From assembly GCA_900660155.1 (NCBI GenBank), contig CABFPE010000278.1, positions 42,944-106,943 on the forward strand: 64,000 nt of DNA, written 5' to 3'. The first letter of the stretch is position 1, and each line of letters starts with the position of its first letter. Both the position numbers and the translations under genes were made by a program. The notes under the pieces are model-generated. The model did not search any database. It was not told where the DNA came from and was given only the letters and a program-made list of their open reading frames with translations. The stretch comes from Hofstenia miamia. Lineage: Eukaryota; Xenacoelomorpha; Acoela; Hofsteniidae. This document shows, in pieces, positions 44,636 through 55,312 of this stretch.

Positions 44636-45340
44636 TTTGATAATGACCGCTCTGCACAAAAAGTCTGAAAGGACCATAAATTATTGGTCCAGGGCCAAAT
44701 TTCATGTAAATTAATGGTCCTACATGCATAAAAGACATATCCCAGTAAATATTCTTATCCCATCATGTTTACCTGTGATCCTATGGGATACCCTTCATTT
44801 GGAAACGAAATTTTGAAAAAATCATGAAGATTTTTTTGGAATCTGAGGTCCCACGTTCTTCTTTTAGGGTCCCAATACCATTTTGGTACCAAGTGCGTCG
44901 AAATTTTAATTTCCTGGGTATTGAAACAAGTAAATCCCATGGGAATAGCTGGTCATGTAGAACTTCACAGCGGAACTTCCAAATTTTGCTAATGACTGCT
45001 TTGCACAAAAGGTCTGAAAGGACCATAAATTATTGTTCCACGACCAAGTTTCATGTAAATTATTGGTCCCACATGCATAAAAGACATATCATAGTAAATA
45101 TTCTTATTCCATCATGTTTACCTGTGATCCCATGGGATACATTTTATTTGGAAATGGAATTTTAAAAAATTTTGATGAAGATTTTTTTAGGATCTGAGTT
45201 CCCACGTTCTGATTTTAGGGTCCCAGTCCCATTTTTGTAGCAAGTGTGTTGAAATTTTAATTTCCTGGTCATTGAAACTAATAAATCCCATGAGAATAGC
45301 AGGTCATGTAGCACTTCACAGTGGAAATTCCTAAAATTGT
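44636..45340. repeat. Tandem duplication, about 349 bp x 2
   Basis: Unit 1 (44636-44984) and unit 2 (44985-45340) share GACYGCTYTGCACAAAA, AGGACCATAAATTATTG, ATGCATAAAAGACATATC and further strings through to the end. Two shorter versions of the GACCGCTGTGGACAAAA motif occur just before at 44584 and 44617. By eye the units are about 85% alike. Confidence 0.9.
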
Positions 45341-46052
45341 CCACAGAAAATCAGCTGTTGAGGCTAAAAGCCTCACACTTAGTATAGATATGCTCAACAT
45401 GGATACAATTATCACTGTATAGTCAAAGTCCACATAACTCAAAATTTGTGAATTTCAGAAGCAAAATACCGCTACATACAAGGGAAAAGTACACAGTGGT
45501 CTACGAAAATTAGTATTATTCAGACCATTGTGTATGTTTTTCAGTGGACACAGCCATTGCTATACCTATATATATATATATATCCGTAAGCTGTGTTTAT
45601 CTAGATGATTACACATGCAAAGAGCTGATATGGCATAACGCAATTTTCACTCTATTATAACTACATTTCTAGCAAAACGCAATTTGGATATTTTCTATTT
45701 ATCAATTCTTTGCAAACTTTAATCAGTTGTTTTCATTTTCAGTGAATGGAAAAATGTGAATGTTTCAGTTTTATTTAGTTTTCTTTGCGTGATAGTTAAA
45801 ATATATAAAACGTAGCTAGTAGCATTATCAATTATTATGTTTCACATTGCTGTAGTATTTGACCCTGTTTAGCATTTAATAACTTATAAGTACACAAATA
45901 AAAGAATACTTCGCTAAAACTAAACATAATTGCTCATTTAGTAGGATGTGTTTATTTGCATTCTTCAAAATTATTTTCAGCGCCTCTTCCAATATTATAC
46001 AAGGGTTCCAGTTGCTTTATTTGAATGAGGTCTCTCAAATTTTTATACATAA

Positions 46053-46894
46053 AGGGGTGCCACATGATTAGTCTTTTGACTATAGTCAAAAGACTAACTG
46101 TGTGGCACCCCCAAAAAGTGAATTTTGCGGTTTGCGATTAGTCAAATTATGAAATAGAAAGTGTTCTATTTGAAAATGACTATTAGTCAAAAGACTAACC
46201 ATGTGGCACCTCCGAATAGTCAACTTATTGTAAATTTGAAAGAAAATGGGAATTTTGATTTTAAATAACTTTGAACTTTCATCTTAAGTTGTGTTCCCAC
46301 TATCAACTTTTATCATCTGTCAAGAAATTTGTGAAAAAAGTCGATAGTGTGAACACTATATCTGCTTTTTTATTGGCTGATAAAAGTAGATAGTCTGAAT
46401 GCTCCATCCGATTTTTTGGCAAAACAGCCAGATTACTGTCATCTGATAATTTATCAGCTGATAAAAGTCGATAGTCTGAACGGTACTAATACTAGTTGAG
46501 TAGCTACTTGAAACTAATTGCTTACTTCTCAAGTAGGGAACAGACTTCCAAAACGTATATTATTGTTGTTGAAATATTTCAACTTCAAAATATGTAAACA
46601 TTGTTTACATTCCAATACAAACCAATCCATAAACAGATGTTGTTGCTTTTCTTACTGTCAATCACTATTTAATACATTATCTGAAATGTTCTCCCGTCAC
46701 CTAAAGTTGAAATGTAATTATAGCTACTCCACTTAGTAAATTTTGTACATGTATATGCAATGCAATTTACGCAGAAACCTCTTTTGAATATTAGTCAAAA
46801 TATTTGACTATTAGTCAAATTTTTTACTAATAGACAAAAGAATGCAAAAACCGCAATTTTGACTATAGTCAAAAGACTAATCATGTGGCACCCC
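46053..46894. mobile_element. MITE with palindromic terminal repeats
   Basis: The left end GGGGTGCCACATGATTAGTC (46053) and right end GACTAATCATGTGGCACCCC (to about 46894) are inverted repeats, and AAAG/CTTT extends them outward. The left end is itself a nearly perfect hairpin: the same arm returns at 46081-46114 with only a 4-bp TATA centre. A third copy of the arm occurs at 46179-46217. No gene. The target duplication is unclear. It lies inside the inner hAT. Confidence 0.8.
46291..46483. mobile_element. Short MITE inside the MITE
   Basis: The left GTGTTCCCACTATCAACTTT and the right end GATAAAAGTCGATAGTCTGAAC form an imperfect inverted repeat. Two further copies of the AAAGTMGATAGTSTGAA core lie between them. 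It is about 190 bp with no coding content. The sequence splits the interior of the 46053-46894 MITE. Confidence 0.6.
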
Positions 46895-47682
46895 CTTTAT
46901 ATTTTCAATATTGTAAACAGGTTCTTTTAATATTAGTAAGTTTCACAGAAAACTGAAATAAAAACCCTATTAAAAAGCAGAACAACTCCATTTGTAGCAA
47001 AATTTATCAGAGATTCCAGAAAGTAAATTTATTATTATTGTAATTGTAATGCTGGAGATTGCTCATACTGCAAAATTTTTTCACATTTTCGATGTTCATA
47101 GAAATTCCTCCCAAACTAAGCAAAGTATTCCATGTTTACAAGATAAAACAAGAATATTTTTTATAATTTTAGCCGGTAAATTTACCAGCCTTTCATGAAA
47201 TTTAAAAGCAGCTACAAGCCGGTAAATTACCGGTCTGGTCCAACCGGCCTCTGCCATCTGGTAGCCAGTTCCATCTCTGGGTGAAACTAGTCTAATTTAG
47301 AACTTTTTATTGATACAATACATGAGTGCCAGGTGTGTCCGCGGTCATGCAGGTCAAGAGTAGCGGGTCAGAAATGAACGGTTCACAGGTCAAGTTGCCG
47401 TGGGTGGGTCGTGGAGGGTCACGGGTCAAGTACCAGTGACTTGTGGACACACCTGGTGTCTGGGAGTTTCTCAAATCTCAAGCTGCGAAAACACTTACAA
47501 TTATCATATTTATATTTGCTAAAATATGGTTGTAATTATGCTGTGATTTACAAAAACATTCACTTATATACATTGTACGATTGTGCGAAAAAGTTCATAG
47601 ATCACATATGCAATTCACTAACGTGGGTCAACCAATCTTTTTTGAATCAATGCAAGTGCACAACGCAATATAGTTTTAAGGA

Positions 47683-47920
47683 TAGGGGTGTACCCAGGAT
47701 TTTTTGACGGGGGGCATCATCATCATTACCCAATGGGGAGTGAAGCCCCGTGAAAATTTGTGAAAATATTGAGAAAATAGACCCTAAAAATGCATTTTAC
47801 CATCCTAGATTTTAAATTTTTCAATTTTTTACGAAAAATTTTCTGAGTTATCCAGTCAAAATTAAATTTGGAAACCTGACGGGGGGACATTCCACCATGT
47901 CCCCCCTGGGTACGAAACTG
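47683..47920. mobile_element. hAT-type MITE
   Basis: The left end TAGGGGTGTACCCAGG and right end CCTGGGTACGAAACTG are inverted repeats. TTTAAGGA is perfectly duplicated on both sides (47675-47682, 47921-47928), an 8-bp hAT-type duplication. It is 238 bp long with two GACGGGGGG blocks inside. The minus-strand frame over it (RTQGGHGGMSPR) is a repeat artefact often seen as a spurious protein in gene sets. Confidence 0.85.
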
Positions 47921-47929
47921 TTTAAGGAT

Positions 47930-48600
47930 ACTAAACAATAACACCATATTTAATTGTAACTCTCCATTTAACTTTTACAGTTATATATTGTAAATGAAAC
48001 ATTATAGTAATATGTTTTAGAGCTTATAGAAATTGTTAGAAACCATGTCCATTTCCACTGTGCCTTTAAAGGCACAAACCAATAAGATCCCACAATTAAT
48101 TCATCATCAGATTATATTTTCAAGTAAACGTAACATTTAATATACTATAGATGGCGAAATTTGTTCCTTAACGGGATCGTTTTGATTTCCAGATCACCAT
48201 GGAGCGTTTAACTTTGTTTCTGATTATTAATTAGGCTTAAAATTAAGATTCAAAAACATCACAATCAATGTTTGGGATTAATCATAACTTGTCATAAAAT
48301 ACTAAAATCCATCATGGAATAATTCTTTACATAGAGGTAGAGGGTGGGATTAAATTACTTGATCTATTAAAAAATGTGTATATATACAAACAATAATGAT
48401 ATTCACTATGTGTTTACATATTGGTGCTTCAACATTCAAATCATTTAAAACTGTATACACAATGCTTTTATGCTATTCTAGCATACTGTATCTAAATGTT
48501 CATGTAAAAAATTTAGAGACACTAGCATGAATACTTCAAAATATGGGCAAGGAATCTAGTTTTAATATATCTTACAATATATTTTTAATAATAGCATTTA
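47930..48600. other. Unassigned stretch within element C
   Basis: AT-rich, no domain recognised. Integrase motifs expected here for a complete gypsy pol are not seen. It is probably another decayed insertion. Confidence 0.3.
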
Positions 48601-48601
48601 T

Positions 48602-48955
48602 CAGTTGAGCAACATCAATTTTGAAAAAATGCACTCTCAAATTAATGTTTCCAATAGCGAATATAAAATGCTTTGTGGAAAAAAATTGAAAACAAATAGA
48701 AGATTTCGAAAGACAGATTCGGATAGACAATAAAAAGATCTTTAAAAATTTTAGTATGACTTTTTGAGCTTTACTTTGTTCTTTGAGCAAACATCAATTT
48801 AAAAAAAATTACTCTCAAATTATTGTTTTCAATTTCTAATATAAAATGCTTTGTGTAAAAAAATTGAAAACACATAAAAGAATTCTAAAAACAGATTCAG
48901 ATAGACAATGAAAAGATCTTTAAAAAAATGTAGTATGAATTTTTGAGTTTGTTAT
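48602..48955. repeat. Tandem duplication, about 180 bp x 2
   Basis: Unit 1 (48602-48781) and unit 2 (48782-48955) share ATATAAAATGCTTTGTG, AAAAAATTGAAAACA, ACAGATTC and AGATCTTTAAAAA in the same order. It is non-coding. It lies next to the truncated RNase H end of C. Confidence 0.85.
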
Positions 48956-49019
48956 TTTTAACTGTATAAATTAGAAATTTGTTGTTTTTGCCCTTAGAAA
49001 ATTCCATTATTCAGGGAGA

Positions 49020-50150
49020 CATCTAGCGAAAAAAATTAGGAATTTCGACCAGAATTTCTGTGCTTCAATTTCGGATTTCTTAAGTTTTCTACTAAAAAAC
49101 TGAATTGGTTGTTCTTTATTGTCAATAATTTGACTAAGACAGCCACCAATTGCTATGCTACTAGCATCGCAAGTCAAGGATAAATGGTTTTGTGTAATCA
49201 GGACAATTTAATGATGGTAGTTTCTTCAGTTCAGTTTTTAGTGATTCAAATTCTTCTTGAGGTTGCCAATTCCAATTAAAGTCGGATTTAGATCGTAATA
49301 GATTAGAAATATATACTGTTTTCTTTCCAATATCTTGCATAAATGTTTGATAATAGTTTAAAAATCCTACTAAGCATTGAATATCTTTACTATTCTTGGG
49401 ACATTCGATAGATTCAATTAGAGATTTATTGTCATCTTTAATAGTTATTTTACCGTGCGTAAGTTGTCTACCAAGAAAGATTGTAGAATTTTGAACTAAA
49501 TTACATTTATTACAATTGATTTTTAGTCCATTTTCTTTTAGCATTTTTAAAACATAAGCAAGTTTTTCAATGTGTTCCATGAATGTAAAACTTGATACTA
49601 ATATATCATCGATATAAGCTGAAATGCCATCCTCTAAACAATTATTTCCATTCATAACTACTTTAGTTACGTATCTTTGAAAAGTGGCAGGCGCATTTGA
49701 TAAGCCAAAAGCCATATAAAGCCATTCATATAACCCATAAGGAGTTATAAATGCAGTCTTTTTAATATCTGGCAGATACATTGGCACTTGCCAATAAGCT
49801 TTACAAAGATAGAGAATAGAAAACAATTTAAATTTACTAGCTTGATATAAAATATCATCAATCCTAAATAGTGGGTATGCATCTTTGACTGTAATATCAT
49901 TTAATTTGCGAAAATCAATACAAAGTCTAGATTTACCCTTTTGCATAACAAATACTGTAGGAGATGCATATGGGCTATTACTTTTGCGTATGATTTCATT
50001 GTTAAGCAATTCTGTAATTGTTCGGAGACATTCTTCTCTATGTTGTTTTGGAATATGGCGTACTTGCTGATGAATAGGTTTTTCAGACGTTGTTTCAATA
50101 TGGTGATATTCACCAACAGCTTTTCCTACACTTATTGTGCCAAAATTAAA
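49020..50150 (-). pseudogene. Element C reverse transcriptase and start of RNase H
   Basis: Fossil gene part. Blocks: IIRKSNSPYASPTVFVMQKG, RLCIDFRKLNDITVKDAYPL, LYLCKAYWQVPMYLPDIKKT, AFITPYGLYEWLYMAFGLSN, APATFQRYVTKVV, SAYIDDILVSS (YxDD at about 49600-49612), IQCLVGFLNYYQTFMQDIGK and the CDAS of RNase H at about 49155-49165. The Ty3/gypsy assignment is clear. Downstream RNase H and integrase are missing or displaced. Confidence 0.9.
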
Positions 50151-50769
50151 AACACTTTTTTATTGTATTAACGTAGCTTTCAAAATTTTTTGTTCTTTAT
50201 CAGATAAATGAGAATGCGTATTTTCGAAAATTTCGGGTATCTTGACGTCATTGTTTGTTGTAGCTTTGTCGTCTTGAACTAATAAACAATTATGTTCTTT
50301 GATGATATTCGTACATATAGGCAAATCATATAGTGATAATTGATTTGCTTTTAATGTGATAGGATTTTCACTTTTCTTTAACAAAGCTGTTATTATTTCG
50401 CCATTTCGGACGTAGCTTACTGTTGATAAATGTATCAATTTCTTTGAATTATAACCGGAAATGTTATTAATCATGAAATCCCCTTCTAAATTATCTTTAA
50501 AATTTGGCTTTAACTAATTTCCAATGAAAGGCGTCAATATATGTTTTTTCAGTAATAAAAAACTGTTTTAGTTCATTGTCTTTAGTGTATAAATCTTTAC
50601 GAATTGAAGGATGCACTGGTTTTCCTCTAAGAAATCTCTTCTGAGAATTACTTGATAAGGTTATTGAAAATTTGTTGTATCAACAACAATTAAATCATGT
50701 TCAAATTGTTGAAATTTAATCGAAATTTTCATATATTTCATATAACCTTTTGTATTTAGGGAATCACCA

Positions 50770-50985
50770 CTTGCTGATATCAATCAGAAATTTTTCTTAT
50801 GTAAGTTGTCTCTAGTAATTCCAATGGAATTTGCGCAGGTATCGGAAATAACAGAATGGGCAGCTCCAGTATCAACGATAGCTTGAATTATAAAGCCGTT
50901 CATAACTATTGGAATTGACTTTTTATCTGTCATGGTAGAAATTAATATTTCTCCTGCACGGTGTAGAGGTGGCGCTCGTTTTAGT
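50770..50985 (-). pseudogene. Element C aspartic protease
   Basis: Fossil gene part. The minus-strand translation gives RAPPLHRAGEILISTMTDKK and then IVMNGFIIQAIVDTGAAHSV with the DTGA active site (about 50855-50905). It matches the protease of G. Its gag side is separated from the rest of gag by the piggyBac element at 50990-52142. Confidence 0.85.
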
Positions 50986-51085
50986 TTAAACCCATTATGA
51001 CCTAGCGTGGAATATAGTCTACACTTGTAATTATGTAAATTATGAATAACATTTAATATTTCTTGATAGCAGATTATAATATAAA

Positions 51086-51203
51086 CATTTTCCAGCTAAT
51101 TATGCCTTAGAAAATCTATATTATTCATGTGTAGCTATTTTGAATGTTAAAAGCATCTACATTGAAGGGATGCTATCTGTAAAGAAGGTGACATGATTTG
51201 ATT
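51086..51203. repeat. 118-bp duplicate beside single N (first copy)
   Basis: CATTTTCCAGCTAATTATGC to ATGATTTGATT is repeated identically at 51571-51688, directly after the N at 51570. This is the mark of two contig ends joined without collapsing their overlap. Confidence 0.9.
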
Positions 51204-51570
51204 GAATTATACCACTGGTAAACAACAGATGCTAATATTGTTTGTGTATATTTACAAATGATTGCATGAGAACGTGAACATTTATTTTCTTATTACTGTT
51301 GTAAATCAATTCCTTCCGTGTATCTTAAATACAGTTTCTTTGTTCTACCATTACCATAACTAATAGTCTTAACTAACCAACTAAATTGGCCCGACTTTTT
51401 AAATGTATAAATTGAAATATATAACTGATACTGAATTTAATCTCAAAATTTTTATTGTTTTTTTTAATAGCATCATTGGTGTAACAAAGGAAGAACAAGG
51501 AGAACATGCATAAGTTATTTAATGAGTGAATTTTTTGCTTTGTTTATATATCTGTGTTTGTCTTGTTGCN

Positions 51571-51688
51571 CATTTTCCAGCTAATTATGCCTTAGAAAAT
51601 CTATATTATTCATGTGTAGCTATTTTGAATGTTAAAAGCATCTACATTGAAGGGATGCTATCTGTAAAGAAGGTGACATGATTTGATT
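51571..51688. repeat. 118-bp duplicate beside single N (second copy)
   Basis: An identical copy of 51086-51203 starting at the base after N 51570. The identity contrasts with the decay of everything around it, and so points to an assembly artefact. Confidence 0.9.
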
Positions 51689-51884
51689 ATTGTAAAATTC
51701 TAGTTAACATGTGTTGTTATATAAAATTATCTTGTTATTGCATAAAGTAATACTGCTATTGCAATCATGTTTTTTCTCAGGAGTGTTATTTCTTAGACAC
51801 ACCCATCACAATGGATGGATTTGTTCATGTAGACTATAGTCTACGCTAGGCCATTGAATAAATGATTTCAATAAAAGCTGCAGT

Positions 51885-52076
51885 TTGTTGAATCTTGTTT
51901 GTTATCCTCATATACCGGGAAAATATCATATAAATAGGAAAGGAACAGATATGTTAGATAAATATTTGAATAGATATCACATCAGCATTGGAAAAAAATT
52001 ATGGTGGTATGACATATTTTATTGGCTGCTAGAAATGTCTGTTTCCAAAGCCTGGCATTTATTCTGTCATTGTTGA
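51885..52076 (+). pseudogene. piggyBac transposase C-terminal fragment
   Basis: 63 codons. KGTDMLDKYLNRYHISIGKK followed by LWWYDIFYWLLEMSVSKAWHLF matches the conserved end of the piggyBac transposase catalytic domain (GxDxxDQxxxxYxxxRRxxKWWxxxFxxLLDxxxxNAxxLY). The aspartate of GTDMLD corresponds to the last catalytic Asp. The N-terminal three quarters of the transposase and the C-terminal cysteine-rich domain are absent. Confidence 0.85.
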
Positions 52077-52340
52077 ATTGAGCCTGTTTGACATCCAGAT
52101 TTTATGATAGAAATAGGAGTGCATTACTCAGGTCATAATGGGTTAAAGATTTGGAATCAATTTCCAAATCATCATCGATTTCAGTTACATATTCTTCTTC
52201 ATCAGTATAAAAACCTTCATTATCATCAATAACATACATGATTTGGTACAGTTACTGCGAATGTGTCCTTTTTCACCACAATGATAGCAATGAATTTGGT
52301 TGGTGTTGTTATTTTTCGTTATAGTTTTTGTAACAGTATT
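52013..52340. repeat. 328-bp segment duplicated at 53896-54223
   Basis: The segment runs from the piggyBac right part into C gag and recurs identically inside the 5' LTR of C, ending at the N at 54224. A copy of two unrelated neighbours placed in an LTR cannot be a natural part of that LTR. Confidence 0.9.
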
Positions 52341-53514
52341 CTTAGAATTTGTAACTTTTGAATTTGTAGTCAATTCTGATTTTTCTGGCGTTTTCTGTTT
52401 TGTAGTAAATGGTTGAGCTTTGCGATTTATTTTGAATGAATTTTCAATTAAAAGTCAAACATTAATGGCTTTATTGATGATAATTTCTAATGTATCATCT
52501 ATATCGCATTTTAATTACAAACGTGATCTAGTAAGAGGGGGTAGTCCTCGCATAATAAATGAATATAAATCGGTTTTTGGAAAACTTTCGTTTTCACTAC
52601 TAAGTTTAAGTAGACGTTGGACTTGCATAATGTATTCTGCAATATCATCTTTAGTTGAATATCGTAAAGAATATAGCATAGTTCAGTATTGTTTCTGTGT
52701 TGTTCTTGAATAAAAATAATTCAGGAAATGTGCAATCAATAAATCATAGTCTTTCAAAACAATTTCATTAAGAGTCAAATAAAAAGTTTGTGCTCTTCCT
52801 GTTAAATATTCCGGTAGCTGCATTGCTGCAGTGAATTTATCCAGTTTCATTTGTTTCATGTAATTTTCGAAATTAAATCGCCACTCTTTAAATGTGGGTG
52901 TCGACTTATCAATTTTACGATTGAATTTGCTGGGTTTCAAAATATTGTTGGGAACCTCTTGTGTAGTTCTTTCAGGTAAAATGGATTCAGTAAAGCATAA
53001 CTTTTCTTTATCTTGATTTGAAATAGCTCCTTTTAAGGCTTCTGTATCAATAAAAAATTCATTGATTTGATTCGATAATTTCATTTCTACTTTTTTAATC
53101 ATGAGTTCCATTTCTTGACGCAAATTCAGTCATTATATCAACATTACTGTGAATGCTTTGCAATGATGATGTGGCAGTCATTGTAGGTACTTGATTATCA
53201 TTAGATTCAGGTTGTGGAAAGTCTTTGTTATTTGCAATTTGTGAAGTATTTTTATCCTTCATTAATTTATTGATGGTAATCATGAGTTTTGTCATTTTAT
53301 TGTGAAGGGTAACCATTTCGTCTTTTAAAGCAGAGTTATCATTTCTAAGATCACTGACTTGATTCTGTAATGACGAATTTTCCATTAGCAAATTGTCAAT
53401 TTCTTTTTTTCGATTAAGGATAATTTTGGTTAACTTGCCTTTTGGTGTTTTTGCTAATGATTCAAGGGAAAGGGAACGAGCAATTTTCAATTGAGTAACT
53501 GGGAAATTTTTCAT
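52143..53514 (-). pseudogene. Element C gag
   Basis: Fossil gene. It starts MKNFPVTQLKIARSLSLESL at 53514, then a coiled coil (ILNRKKEIDNLLMENSSLQN, QVSDLRNDNSALKDEMVTLH). Capsid blocks follow: PSKFNRKIDKSTPTFKEWRF, NFENYMKQMKLDKFTAAMQL and PEYLTGRAQTFYLTLNEIVL. A CCHC knuckle CYHCGEKGHIRSNC lies at about 52252-52295. The order coil, capsid, nucleocapsid is standard for this gypsy lineage and parallels G, D and E. Confidence 0.85.
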
Positions 53515-53783
53515 GTTTCATTAGAAAAGGCACTTAGGGTACAACAATACTCTGGTAATCAAACAAAGCATATACACTCCGCACTCCAAAGGATTCCTTA
53601 GATTAATTGTTATAAGAATATTTGTCATTGTACTAGCTTTTCAGTTTTTCCTAATGGAGGATTTATTGGTAAAAGGTTTGTAAAAAGAAATTTTGGTGTA
53701 ACCAAGTCTAAATTTTGCAATGTTGGATACCTTTCATTTTAGATAAGGATTTCTGCCAATTATCGTCACATGAATTTATCTAA

Positions 53784-53797
53784 GATCAGGGTCACCA
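53784..53797 (-). promoter_or_regulatory. Primer-binding site of element C
   Basis: Directly after the 5' LTR end (ACA at 53798-53800 on the minus strand), the minus strand reads TGGTGACCCTGATC. A TGG start complementary to a tRNA CCA end, with no spacing to the LTR, is the expected primer-binding site layout. The tRNA is not identified. Confidence 0.75.
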
Positions 53798-54969
53798 TGT
53801 AGAATGTTCTCTCCTTGGGACTTCATTCCACAGTGGAACATTCTAACCAAACAAACAAAGAACAAGTAATAAATTGCAGTTTGCTTTTTACTTGCCATAT
53901 TTTATTGGCTGCTAGAAATGTCTGTTTCCAAAGCCTGGCATTTATTCTGTCATTGTTGAATTGAGCCTGTTTGACATCCAGATTTTATGATAGAAATAGG
54001 AGTGCATTACTCAGGTCATAATGGGTTAAAGATTTGGAATCAATTTCCAAATCATCATCGATTTCAGTTACATATTCTTCTTCATCAGTATAAAAACCTT
54101 CATTATCATCAATAACATACATGATTTGGTACAGTTACTGCGAATGTGTCCTTTTTCACCACAATGATAGCAATGAATTTGGTTGGTGTTGTTATTTTTC
54201 GTTATAGTTTTTGTAACAGTATTNTAATAAATTGCAGTTTGCTTTTTACTTGCAGATTAGCGAAGTAACATGGAACCAATTGTATACTCCAATAACAACC
54301 CAGAGAACAAATATCTTGGTAAATCTTCTGATAGTTGATATGGCCTCCAGCCAATGTAGAACTAAGAAAAACCTAATACCTCGGCTAAGCTCATTGAAAG
54401 TTGAAAGTCCACACTGGGTTGTTATTGTACATGTAAACAAAAACCTTACTCCCCTAAACCTATGTTATCCTTTAGGGTACAGAAGGGGGTTACTAGCACT
54501 CAGTTTTGGTCACCAGTAGCATTACTGAACCCGAAGCTAATGTACACATTGAATATTAATATAAAATAAGGAAAAAACTATAAAATATATCCGGAAAAGT
54601 AAAGGCCAATTTGGGAAAATTTATTATATCTAAAATGTTAATAGAATATCAGTTTGGGAAATATGTAATTAAAAATAATACAACTGAACATTGAGAAATC
54701 AAAACTTAAATTAAAACATCTGACAATATCAGAAATCACACATTAAACAAAAGTAAATATTTATGTTTCACCAAAAGTGCTGAGCAGACGATCAGTCATC
54801 TATTGAACAATTCAAATTAAATAAAGCAATGCAATGATGACTCAACAGCCAGTGACCAATCAGAAATAAGCATAAGGCACACAGATTAGAACAAAATAAA
54901 ATTGCACCAAAATCTCTTGTTTTTACCACTAATAATACAAAATGGTTCTATATCCGGGATTATGCTACA
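53798..54969 (-). mobile_element. 5' LTR of element C with misassembled insert
   Basis: 53798-53895 and 54225-54969 align with the 3' LTR and overlap each other by about 30 bp (AATAAATTGCAGTTTGC). The insert 53896-54224 is the 328-bp duplicate plus one N. The natural LTR length is about 820-830 bp. Confidence 0.85.
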
Positions 54970-54973
54970 TTAT

Positions 54974-55312
54974 GGTCTCCATTGGTCCAAATTTTAGTAT
55001 CAATTCCTTCATGATTTTCTCTGCCACTATCTTAGCAGTTGTGGAATCTAATGGAATCATCCATGCGTACTTAGTAAAGTTGTCTTAAATGACTAAAATG
55101 TATTGATATCCCTCATCATCTTGTGATAATTTTTCTAGATCCACATGTACAATTTGATTCAGTACTGTTGCTATAATTTTTTCAAGTGGTGCTGTCTGCC
55201 TTGGGAAGTGACTTCTATTGTTTATCAGGCAGGTCGTACATTTATTAATTATGTCTTCAACTGTTCTTTGTATGGCTGTTGTTATAAACCTTGTGTTGAA
55301 GGTCTTTTCCAT
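54974..55312 (-). pseudogene. Element D integrase, N-terminal part
   Basis: Fossil gene part. It has MEKTFNTRFITTAIQRTVED, then CTTCL of the zinc-binding domain and a VHVDLEKLSQDDEGYQYILV block with the first core Asp. It is closely similar to the matching part of G. It ends at the insertion point of C (54970) and continues at 42065. Confidence 0.85.

Larger units (their letters stand above)
44393..47279. mobile_element. hAT-like element (inner), non-autonomous
   Basis: The left end CAGAGTTGGAACAGGCCGG (44393) and right end, ending CCAGTTCCATCTCTG (47279), form an inverted repeat that includes GCCGG strings on both sides. Flanks ATTCAAAC and GGTGAAAC share 5 of 8 bases, consistent with a decayed 8-bp duplication. 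It spans 2,887 bp. I find no transposase. It contains two TATATA microsatellites, a 349-bp tandem duplication and a MITE. Confidence 0.75.
44210..47455. mobile_element. hAT-type element (outer), split by a second hAT
   Basis: The left end CAGGGGTGTCCAC (44210) and right end GTGGACACACCTG (47455) form a hAT-style terminal inverted repeat. Target duplication is GTCTCTGG (44202-44209) against GTGTCTGG (47456-47463), 7 of 8 matching, and 8 bp is the hAT length. After removing the inner element (44393-47279) only about 360 bp remain, so this was a non-autonomous MITE-like copy. It carries no gene. It sits inside element C. Confidence 0.85.
50990..52142 (+). mobile_element. piggyBac-type element at TTAA
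   Basis: TTAA stands on both sides (50986-50989 and 52143-52146), the fixed target duplication of piggyBac. Terminal inverted repeat: (A)CCCATTATGACC on the left, GGTCATAATGGG on the right, and CCC-starting ends are typical. A subterminal inverted pair (GCGTGGAATATAGTCTACA near 51004, TGTAGACTATAGTCTACGC near 51829) lies inside. It keeps only the end of a transposase, so it is a non-autonomous, internally deleted copy. It split element C between gag and protease. A single N and a 118-bp duplicate (51571-51688) lie within, so its true length is uncertain. Confidence 0.85.
42066..54969 (-). mobile_element. Ty3/gypsy-like element C, both LTRs present, inserted in D
   Basis: The plus-strand ends are TGTAGAATGTTCTC (42066) and GGATTATGCTACA (54969). 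TTAT is duplicated on both sides (42062-42065, 54970-54973), and D's integrase reads on either side. Parts in minus-strand order: 5' LTR (53798-54969, inflated by an assembly duplication), primer-binding string TGGTGACCCTGATC (53784-53797), gag (52140-53514), protease (about 50770-50960), RT (49161-50150), start of RNase H (about 49020-49160), then a region full of DNA transposons with no recognisable integrase, then a 3' coding region (42903-44000), polypurine tract and 3' LTR (42066-42886). It is broken many times. The LTRs differ by several changes per 100 bp, so insertion is not recent. Confidence 0.9.

Noticed and set aside
47726-47947. A 73-codon minus-strand protein (RTQGGHGGMSPR..)
   Set aside because: It lies over the hAT MITE with an 8-bp target duplication. 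This string is a known type of spurious prediction from such repeats.
51004-51851. A separate Tc1/mariner-like element with GCGTRGAMTATAGTCTACA ends inside the piggyBac copy
   Set aside because: The left copy abuts the piggyBac end directly and a clear TA duplication cannot be told from the repeat itself. A subterminal inverted repeat of the piggyBac element is simpler.
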